A stretch of DNA of 44,433 nt. Origin: Streptosporangiaceae bacterium (lineage in GTDB: Bacteria; Actinomycetota; Actinomycetes; Streptosporangiales; Streptosporangiaceae). The stretch spans positions 1 through 44,433 of the forward strand of contig JAFAZE010000104.1 in NCBI GenBank assembly GCA_019239975.1. Reading direction: 5' to 3'. Made by a program: the position numbers and the translations under genes. Positions 38,372-44,433 of the stretch are shown piece after piece (position 1 is the first letter of the stretch; each line of letters opens with the position of its first letter). Under the pieces are notes generated by a model. The model was given only the letters and a program-made list of their open reading frames with translations, was not told where the DNA came from and searched no databases.

Positions 38372-39610
38372 ATGTCTCGCACGCTAGCGGCGACGCCGGG
38401 TGTGTCAGCCGCCGCCGGCCCTCGCGCGCGTTACGACCGCGCCACCGGGCACCTGGACCCGCCGCTGGCGGTCGTCGACCTCGACGCGTTCGACGAAAAC
38501 GCCGCCGACCTCGCGCGCCGCGCCGGCGGCCACCCCATCCGGGTGGCCAGCAAGTCGCTGCGCTGCCGGTACCTGATCGAGCGGGTCCTCGCGCGGCCGG
38601 GATACCGGGGCGTCATGTGTTACTCGCTGGCCGAGGCGCTGTGGCTGCACACCGCCGGCACCAGCGAGGACCTGCTGGTCGCCTACCCGGTGACCGGCCG
38701 GAAGGCGCTGCGGGCGCTGGCCGGTGACGAGGCTGCGCGGCGGCACATCGCGATCACCATCGACTCGCCCGACCATCTCGACCTCATCGACAGGGTGCTC
38801 GGCGACGGCCATCCCGAGCTTCGCGTCTGCCTGGAACTCGATGTCTCCTGGCGCCCGCTGGCACACCGGCCGGTGCTGCACATCGGAACCTGGCGCTCCC
38901 CGCTGCACACTCCGGAGCAGGCGGCGGAGTTCGCGGAGGCGATCGTGCGCCGCCCGGGGTTCCGGCTGGCCGGGCTGATGGGATACGAAGGGCAGATCGC
39001 CGGGCTCGGCGACGCGCCGCCCGGACAGCCGGTGAGAGCGCGGCTGCTGCGGCTGATCCAGGATCGTTCCGCGCGAGAGCTACGGCGGCGCCGCGCCGAG
39101 GCTGTCCGCCGGATTCGCGCCCTCACCGGCCTGGACTTCGTGAACGGCGGCGGCACCGGGTCGCTGGAGAGCACGGCGGCCGACGAATCCGTCACCGAGC
39201 TCGCCGCCGGCTCGGGCCTGGCCGGGCCGACGCTCTTCGACGCCTACCGGAGGTTCCGGCCCAGGCCGGCGCTGCTGTACGCGCTCCCCGTGGCGCGGCG
39301 TCCGCGCCGGAACGTCGCCACCTTGTTCACCGGCGGCTACGTCGCCTCGGGAACCGGGACACCCGACCGGCTGCCGGCCCCGTTTCTGCCGGCCGGGCTG
39401 CGGCTGACCGGCACCGAGGGAGCGGGTGAGGTGCAGACGCCGGTGCGCGGCGCGGCGGCCGACGGGCTGCGCCCCGGCGACCGGGTCTGGCTGCGGCACG
39501 CCAAGGCGGGCGAGCTGGCCGAGCGGTTCACCGAGTATCACCTGGTCCGCGGCGATGAGCTGGTGCTGAGCGTGCCGACCTACCGCGGGGAGGGCCAGTG
39601 CTTCGGATAG
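38372..39610 (+). CDS. PLP-dependent amino-acid deaminase/aldolase (D-threonine aldolase-like)
   Basis: A 412-residue protein with an alanine-racemase-type N-terminal barrel. LAVVDLDAFDENAADLARRAGG and PIRVASKSLRCRYLIE carry the PLP lysine (K in ASKS); VCLELDVSWRP and MGYEGQIAGLG follow. The C-terminal D-serine dehydratase-like domain has VNGGGTGSLEST, WLRHAKAGELAERF and GEGQCFG. Relatives cleave D-threonine or D-3-hydroxy amino acids, or deaminate D-serine. I choose ATG 38372 (MSRTLAATPG); ATG 38330 would add 14 poor residues. It lies 63 bases upstream of the MFS gene and probably shares its message. Confidence 0.88.
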   Translation: MSRTLAATPGVSAAAGPRARYDRATGHLDPPLAVVDLDAFDENAADLARRAGGHPIRVASKSLRCRYLIERVLARPGYRGVMCYSLAEALWLHTAGTSEDLLVAYPVTGRKALRALAGDEAARRHIAITIDSPDHLDLIDRVLGDGHPELRVCLELDVSWRPLAHRPVLHIGTWRSPLHTPEQAAEFAEAIVRRPGFRLAGLMGYEGQIAGLGDAPPGQPVRARLLRLIQDRSARELRRRRAEAVRRIRALTGLDFVNGGGTGSLESTAADESVTELAAGSGLAGPTLFDAYRRFRPRPALLYALPVARRPRRNVATLFTGGYVASGTGTPDRLPAPFLPAGLRLTGTEGAGEVQTPVRGAAADGLRPGDRVWLRHAKAGELAERFTEYHLVRGDELVLSVPTYRGEGQCFG

Positions 39611-39673
39611 CCGTGGCCGCGGCGGCACCGCCCGCGCGAACCGGCCCGCCGGCGCTTCGGGCCGGGAGCCGCC

Positions 39674-40990
39674 GTGGATAGCCAGGAGGCGGCCGCCGTG
39701 GACAGCCAGCAGACGGTGGCCGCCGCGGCCGGCGGGACGGCGGCCCCGGCGGCGCTCGCGGAGCCCACAGATCCCGTGCGGGCGGGCTGGATCTCGCTGC
39801 TCTTTCTCGCCAACATCGGCCTGTGGCTGGCCATATACGCGCCGATTCAGGTCCTGCTGCCGGAACAGGTCCAATCGCTGCACGCGGCCAGCAAGTACGC
39901 GGGCGAAAACGCCGTCCTGCTGTCCGTGGTGATGGGCTTCGGCGCCGTAGCGTCCCTGATCGCGAACCCGGTGGCCGGCGCGCTGTCGGACCGTACGACG
40001 TCGCGCCGGGGCCGCCGGCATCCGTGGACGGTGGCGGGCGCGCTCACCGGCGCCGCCGGGATAGTCATTGTCGCCGCGGCGCCCGCGATCCCGGTCATGG
40101 TCATCGGCTGGTGCATCGCGCAGGCGGGGCTCGGCGGCATGCTCGCCACGCTCACGGCCGCGCTGCCCGACCGGGTGCCCGAGAAGCAGCGCGGAACGCT
40201 CGGCGCCCTGATCGGAATCAGCCAGATGCTCGGCACGGTCCTCGGCGCGCTGATCGTCACGGTGCTGGTGACGCGGCTTTCCGCCGGCTACCTGACCTGC
40301 GCCGCGATCGTCGTCGCGGGCGCACTCCTGTTCGCTGCGCGAACCCCGGACGAGCCGCTGCCGCCCGAGTTCAAGCCCGCGGCGCCGGTCGGCGCCACAC
40401 TGCGCCGCCTGTGGGTGTCGCCGCGGCAGCACCCGAACTTCGGCTGGGGGTGGCTGACCCATTTCCTCATCAACCTCGGCAACGCCCTCGGCACCCTGTA
40501 CCTGCTGTACTTCCTCGCCGACAGCGCCCACTACCACGACCCGCAAACCGGGCTGCTGATGCTGATGGCACTCTACGCGGTCGCGCTGGCGGCCGCGGGC
40601 GTGGTGTGCGGGAACGCGTCGGACAAGTCGGGGCGGCGTAAGCCCTTCATCATCGCCTCGTCCGCGATCATGGCGCTCGCCGCCCTGCTGCTCGTCATCT
40701 CGCCGACCTTTACCGTGGCGCTCGTCGCGGCGCCCCTGCTCGGCGCCGGGTTCGGCACCTACTGGGCCGCGGCGCCCGCGCTGCTGACGCATGTGCTGCC
40801 GGCCGCCACGGACCGCGCCAAGGACCTCGGCGTCATCAACGTCGCGTACAGCCTGCCGCTGGTGGTCGCGCCGCTCATGGCCGGTGTGGTGCTCGGCCTG
40901 CTGAACAGCTACCCGGCGCTGTTCGCGCTTTCCGGGGTCGCAACTGTGCTCGCGTCGGTAACGGTGTCCCACGTGCGTTCTGTGCGCTGA
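39674..40990 (+). CDS. MFS transporter (GPH/MFS_2-like)
   Basis: A 438-residue transporter with 12 predicted helices. A 38-residue Ala-rich cytoplasmic tail precedes WISLLFLANIGLWLAIYAPIQ. The MFS loop 2-3 signature is GALSDRTTSRRGRRHPW, matching the sugar-cation symporter branch; a second half signature is NASDKSGRRKPF. It probably moves a sugar, polyol or related small molecule; the adjacent lactone oxidase and aldolase-like gene suggest an acid, polyol or amino-acid product, but this is inference. GTG 39674 has GGGAG 5 bases upstream. Confidence 0.9.
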   Translation: MDSQEAAAVDSQQTVAAAAGGTAAPAALAEPTDPVRAGWISLLFLANIGLWLAIYAPIQVLLPEQVQSLHAASKYAGENAVLLSVVMGFGAVASLIANPVAGALSDRTTSRRGRRHPWTVAGALTGAAGIVIVAAAPAIPVMVIGWCIAQAGLGGMLATLTAALPDRVPEKQRGTLGALIGISQMLGTVLGALIVTVLVTRLSAGYLTCAAIVVAGALLFAARTPDEPLPPEFKPAAPVGATLRRLWVSPRQHPNFGWGWLTHFLINLGNALGTLYLLYFLADSAHYHDPQTGLLMLMALYAVALAAAGVVCGNASDKSGRRKPFIIASSAIMALAALLLVISPTFTVALVAAPLLGAGFGTYWAAAPALLTHVLPAATDRAKDLGVINVAYSLPLVVAPLMAGVVLGLLNSYPALFALSGVATVLASVTVSHVRSVR

Positions 40991-41032
40991 TGTCTATACC
41001 AAATCGAGATCAAGCGGCATACTGATGCTAGG

Positions 41033-41038
41033 GATAAT
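41033..41038 (+). promoter_or_regulatory. Weak -10-like element before the lipoprotein operon
   Basis: GATAAT lies 15 bases upstream of the TTG start at 41054, in the only intergenic gap before the lipoprotein operon. No convincing -35 was seen, so this is a weak candidate. Confidence 0.3.
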
Positions 41039-41053
41039 CGTGGAGGTCACCTT

Positions 41054-41731
41054 TTGGCGAGCAAGGCCTTCCGCTTCACAAAAGGCCTCGTCGGGGGGTG
41101 TGTGCTCCTCCTCGCGGCCACCCTTGGCGTGGCTGTCCTGACCTCCTGCGGTGCACCGGAGTTCACGTACGTCGCGGACAGCTCGCAGAACACGTACTTC
41201 AAGGTGCCGCACAGCTGGCATCAGATCTCCGCGCCGGACCTGGCGGCCGCCCTCAGGGCCATCGGCGAATCGGGATCCGGGGCGTGGTCGTCGGCGTACG
41301 ACGCGGCCTCCGCACCGGCCGCGACCCACTTCCTCATCCGGGACGCTCCCAAGCCGTTCGTGTTCGCCGAAGTCGGCCAGCTCACCCAGTCCGCGAGCAA
41401 CTCGCTGTCCTACAACGGCCTCGAGGACTCCTTCCTGCCGGTGACGCCGACCGCCAGGACGAACGCCGCGCAGAGCGGCTTCCCGCTCACCGGTTTCAGG
41501 CTGATCAGCGAGGAAACGGTCACTCCAGGCCAGGGAGTTCACGGGGTGCAGGAGGTCTACCAGTACACGTTCCCGGACGGTGTCGCCGAGACGTTCAACC
41601 AGGTCGCGCTCACGAACGCCGACCAGACGATCGTCTACCTGCTGATCGTCCACTGCACCTCGAGCTGCTACAGCCAGAACCAGACCAACATTGACGCCGT
41701 GGCGTCCTCGTTCACCGTCAGGAGCCCGTGA
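41054..41731 (+). CDS. Lipoprotein translationally coupled to FtsH-like protease
   Basis: A 225-residue lipoprotein. A basic start (MASKAFRFTKG), a hydrophobic stretch and lipobox LTSC (Cys about residue 33) mark lipid attachment on the outer face. The mature part begins APEFTYVADSSQNTYFKVPHSW and has an alpha/beta pattern like PsbP/LpqN-type lipoproteins; that similarity is only impressionistic. Two Cys (HCTSSC) near the C-terminus may form a disulfide. Start TTG is supported by GGAGG 7 bases upstream, at 41042-41046. Its TGA overlaps the next ATG (41728-41731). No known partner function; a substrate-presenting or regulatory role for the protease is inferred. Confidence 0.82.
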   Translation: MASKAFRFTKGLVGGCVLLLAATLGVAVLTSCGAPEFTYVADSSQNTYFKVPHSWHQISAPDLAAALRAIGESGSGAWSSAYDAASAPAATHFLIRDAPKPFVFAEVGQLTQSASNSLSYNGLEDSFLPVTPTARTNAAQSGFPLTGFRLISEETVTPGQGVHGVQEVYQYTFPDGVAETFNQVALTNADQTIVYLLIVHCTSSCYSQNQTNIDAVASSFTVRSP

Positions 41732-44169
41732 TGAAGAAGGCAGCAGCGGAACCGCGGCCTCCCGGCGGGCGGCCCCGGGACGAGGACCGGCCGACGCGGA
41801 AGCCGCTGGCGCTCTGGGACCGGATCAAGTTCCTGCTCCTGCTCACCCTGATCTGGTTCATCCTGGTCTGGTCCGTAATGGCGAACGACCCGCTCGTCGG
41901 GTTCTCCGACGCGCTGCGGATCCAGGTCCAGGCCGGCTGGTGGGTGTTCGTGCTGGCGGGCCTCGAGGTGCTGCGCCAGGTGCACTTCCTGATCAGTGAG
42001 CACTGGGCGTCCTACCACCAGTTCTGGACGCGGAAGTTCTTCGGCGGCCTCGAGCGGGTCGCCCGCCGGCGAGTGTCCGACTGGACCAGGTTCCGCGTCT
42101 GGAGGCTGCTGACCTGGATCCTCTGGATCGCGATCATCGCCGTGGTGATCGGCAAGATCATCCACACCACGCCGATCCTGGCGCTGCTTCGCGCACCGCA
42201 ACTGCTCTGGCGCGCGCTTCCCTTCGTGCTGCAGCTGGCGTTCGCGTTCTTCTTCATCGCCTTCCAGTTCATCGGGCTGTTCTGGCTGCTGTCCCGGGGC
42301 GGGGTCGACGTCTACTTCCCGGACGACATCAAGACCAGGTTCGCCGACGTCTGGGGTCAGGACCACGTCCTCGAGCGGGTCAAGGAGAACATCATCTTCC
42401 TGGAGAACCCCGAGCTGGTCGAGGAACGGGGGGGCTACGTGCCCGGCGGGCTCCTGCTATGGGGGCCACCGGGAACCGGCAAGACGCTGATGGCGGAGGC
42501 AGTCGCCGGGGAGACCGGCAAACCGTACGTGTTCGTCGACCCGGGCGCCTTCATCAACATGTTCATGGGCGTCGGCATCCTCAAGGTGAAGTCGCTGTTC
42601 CGCAAGCTGCGGCGGCTCGCGCTCCGCTACGGCGGCGTGATCGTCTTCTTCGACGAGGCGGACTCGCTCGGCAACCGTGGGCAGCTGGCTCAGGGCGGAG
42701 CGGGCGGCGGCCGGGGAACCGCGGCCCCCGCACCGTTCGCGCACGCAAGCTGCCACGGGTTCTCCTACCTGTCGGGGGACACGCAGCTCATGCTCATGCG
42801 CGGTGCCATGGGCTCCGGGGCGGACACCCCGTACGCGGAGCAGGGCACGCGGCGGAACCGGCAGATGATCGGCGGGATGATGAACGGCGGCAACGGCGGC
42901 GGCATGGGGACGCTGCAGGCGCTGCTGACCGAGCTGTCCGGGTTGAAGAAGCCGCGCGGCTTCTTCAACCGCCACGTCCGGCGGATCTTCGGCATGCGCC
43001 CGAAGCCGCCACCGCATTACCGGATCCTCGTCATGATGGCGACCAACATGCCGTCGGCCCTGGACGAGGCCCTGCTGCGGCCCGGCCGCATCGACCGCAT
43101 CTACAAGGTCGGCTACCCGTCGAAGGCGGGCCGGATCCGCACCTACGAGGGGTACCTGGCGAAGGTGCGGCACGAGCTGACCGCGGAGCAGATCGACAAG
43201 CTGGCAACGATCACCCCCTACGCCACCGGCGCGACCATCAAGGACCTGGTCAACGAGGCGCTGATCACCGCGATCAGGAACGGCCGCGACGTCATCACCT
43301 GGCCCGACGTCATCAAGGCCAAGCAGCTCAAGGAGCTCGGGCCGCCGGAGGACGTGGAGTACATCGAGCGCGAGCGGCACGCCGTCGCGGTGCACGAGGC
43401 CTGCCACGCGCTGGTCGCCTACCGCACCCGGCAGCACATGGAGATCGACATCGCGACGATCGAGAAGGGCAGCGACTACCTCGGCATGGTCGCCAGCATC
43501 CCGCCCGAGGACCAGTTCACCCGGTGGCGCAGCGAGTACGAGACCGACATCCTGGTGTCGCTGGCCTCGCTGGCCGGGGAGCGGATGTTCTTCGACGCCG
43601 ACAGCTCCTCCGGCGTATCCGGCGACCTGGAGTCCGCGACCACGGTGGCCTCGTTCATGGAGGGCTTCTGGGGTATGGGCAACACGGTGTCGTCGTACTC
43701 CACGGCCAAGCGGCTGGAGGTCGGCTCGCCGGGCGGCGGCCGCGGCGGCGCACTGAAGAAGGGGCAGGACCCCGAGGCCATGGCCCGCCGCGCGCTGGCC
43801 GACCGGATCGAGGACAACCTGACCACGCTGCTGGACCGGACCGCGGAAATCCTGCAGGACAACCGCAGGCACGTGCTGGCCCTGGCGCACGCCCTGGAGA
43901 CGCACAAGACGCTGAGCGGCGAGGACGTCGTGGCCGTGCTCGAGTACTCGCAGGGCCCGCTGGTCGACGGCCGGCCGTACGGCGACGACGCGTTCATCTC
44001 CCGGCTCGAGGACTATCACCTGTCGGCGGCCCGGGCCCACCGTGAGCACAGCCATGAGCAGCTGAGCATGCCCGCGCCGGTGGCGGCCCCGGCTCCGTGG
44101 GCGGCGGGCGTGCTGATGACCGACCCCGACTCCACCGGACCGAACGGGCATCACCCCGAGCAGCCGTAA
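41728..44169 (+). CDS. Membrane AAA+ metalloprotease, FtsH-like (M41)
   Basis: An 813-residue protein. The N-terminal 195 residues have about four transmembrane helices. The AAA module has Walker A GPPGTGKT (about 246), pore-loop FINMFMGVGI, Walker B VIVFFDEAD (about 305) and second-region-of-homology MATNMPSALDEALLRPGRIDR. Between Walker B and the sensor region is a Gly/Met-rich insert of about 65 residues (GGAGGGRGTA, MIGGMMNGGNGGG) absent from standard FtsH. The M41 domain has zinc motif HEACH (about 556) and third-ligand segment SGDLESAT (about 631), so it is likely active. Unlike classical FtsH it lacks a large periplasmic domain between two helices. Upstream overlap is ATGA; downstream another HExxH gene starts 5 bases later. 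Confidence 0.9.
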   Translation: MMKKAAAEPRPPGGRPRDEDRPTRKPLALWDRIKFLLLLTLIWFILVWSVMANDPLVGFSDALRIQVQAGWWVFVLAGLEVLRQVHFLISEHWASYHQFWTRKFFGGLERVARRRVSDWTRFRVWRLLTWILWIAIIAVVIGKIIHTTPILALLRAPQLLWRALPFVLQLAFAFFFIAFQFIGLFWLLSRGGVDVYFPDDIKTRFADVWGQDHVLERVKENIIFLENPELVEERGGYVPGGLLLWGPPGTGKTLMAEAVAGETGKPYVFVDPGAFINMFMGVGILKVKSLFRKLRRLALRYGGVIVFFDEADSLGNRGQLAQGGAGGGRGTAAPAPFAHASCHGFSYLSGDTQLMLMRGAMGSGADTPYAEQGTRRNRQMIGGMMNGGNGGGMGTLQALLTELSGLKKPRGFFNRHVRRIFGMRPKPPPHYRILVMMATNMPSALDEALLRPGRIDRIYKVGYPSKAGRIRTYEGYLAKVRHELTAEQIDKLATITPYATGATIKDLVNEALITAIRNGRDVITWPDVIKAKQLKELGPPEDVEYIERERHAVAVHEACHALVAYRTRQHMEIDIATIEKGSDYLGMVASIPPEDQFTRWRSEYETDILVSLASLAGERMFFDADSSSGVSGDLESATTVASFMEGFWGMGNTVSSYSTAKRLEVGSPGGGRGGALKKGQDPEAMARRALADRIEDNLTTLLDRTAEILQDNRRHVLALAHALETHKTLSGEDVVAVLEYSQGPLVDGRPYGDDAFISRLEDYHLSAARAHREHSHEQLSMPAPVAAPAPWAAGVLMTDPDSTGPNGHHPEQP

Positions 44170-44174
44170 CCGCG

Positions 44175-44433
44175 ATGCGCTCCGGGCTGCGCGCGCGCCA
44201 GCTGGTGAACCTGGTCAACGGCTCGACGCTGGCCGGCCTGGCGGTGGCCGCGGCCGGCCGGGCCCGGCTGGCCCGCGGCACCGGCGGCCTGATCACCGGG
44301 ACGGGTTACCGGCTGCCGGTGCCGCCCGCCCCGGCGTTCTGCGTCGGCAACGTGATCGTCACCCGGCGGGCGGCGATCGACCCGGACTCGGCCCTGTTCC
44401 GGCACGAGGCGCGGCACGCCACCCAGTACGCCT
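44175..44433 (+). CDS. Small HExxH-motif protein, 3' truncated by window end
   Basis: The first 86 codons only, starting MRSGLRARQLVNLVNG. A weakly hydrophobic N-terminal stretch, then FCVGNVIVTRR and SALFRHEARHATQYA. HEARH fits HExxH and the context SxLFRHExRHATQY resembles small actinobacterial proteins often listed as hypothetical or DUF4157-like; metalloprotease activity is not shown. It begins 5 bases after the stop of the FtsH-like gene, so it is probably the third gene of that operon. The end lies outside the window. Confidence 0.75.
   Translation, partial: MRSGLRARQLVNLVNGSTLAGLAVAAAGRARLARGTGGLITGTGYRLPVPPAPAFCVGNVIVTRRAAIDPDSALFRHEARHATQYA

Noticed and set aside
39080..40972. A 630-codon minus-strand frame across the aldolase-like and MFS genes
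   Set aside because: Composition is Gly/Arg/Asp-rich with no motif, and both opposite genes have clear family signatures.

Overview
This is a high-GC, densely coded window from an actinomycete (class Actinomycetia). The strongest evidence is the cell-envelope kinase cluster fhaA-fhaB-pstP-rodA-pbpA-pknA-pknB-crgA with a tRNA-Leu(CAG) beside fhaA. A bacterial proteasome activator (bpa), MptB-like mannosyltransferase, DUF6230/DUF6114 membrane pair and tRNAs lacking an encoded CCA agree with this. The gene content is closer to Streptomyces/Streptosporangiales relatives than to mycobacteria, but the sequence alone does not fix a genus. No integrase, transposase, relaxase, phage gene or CRISPR array was seen, so it reads as chromosomal backbone with some lineage-specific inserts.

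Layout, left to right. 0.3-4 kb: a secreted NHL/SMP-30-like propeller protein, a CtaG-type cytochrome oxidase assembly protein, an unknown four-helix membrane protein and tRNA-Ser(UGA). 4-8.5 kb: a MinD/EspI-like ATPase with a long Pro/Ala/Gln-rich repeat region, a quinone oxidoreductase and bpa. 8.5-12 kb: pheA, a GT2 glycosyltransferase and a SpoIIAA/SpoIIAB-like anti-sigma pair, divergent from an orphan polysaccharide-type ABC ATPase. 11.8-16.6 kb: a PAS-GAF-PAS histidine kinase whose frame runs antisense into the ABC gene, an FAD-linked 2-hydroxyacid dehydrogenase, a universal stress protein and tRNA-Leu. 16.7-26.2 kb: the signalling and cell-wall growth operon, in which several genes overlap by four bases. 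26.5-28 kb: ppiA and a rhomboid protease. 28.2-33.6 kb: a DUF5324-like protein, the DUF6230/DUF6114 pair, an MptB-like mannosyltransferase, a cluster of DnaA-box-like sequences and a small anchored protein. 33.6-41 kb: a HerA-like ATPase with peptide repeats, an aldonolactone oxidase divergent from a D-threonine-aldolase-like enzyme, and an MFS transporter. 41-44.4 kb: a tightly coupled set of a lipoprotein, a membrane FtsH-like AAA/M41 protease and the start of another HExxH protein.

How the genes fit together: in the central cluster FhaA and FhaB read the phospho-threonine marks written by PknA and PknB and erased by PstP, and they steer the RodA-PbpA peptidoglycan synthase; CrgA is a divisome membrane protein. 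Bpa links the region to proteasomal turnover, and the 41-44 kb set to membrane-protein quality control. The features I consider most worth a second look are the lipoprotein/FtsH-like/HExxH set, a DnaA-box cluster built on an exact 13-bp tandem repeat, a perfect inverted repeat that would sequester the crgA ribosome-binding site, the histidine-kinase gene that has lost its usual stop, and a family of dispersed palindromic repeats located at gene 3' ends.
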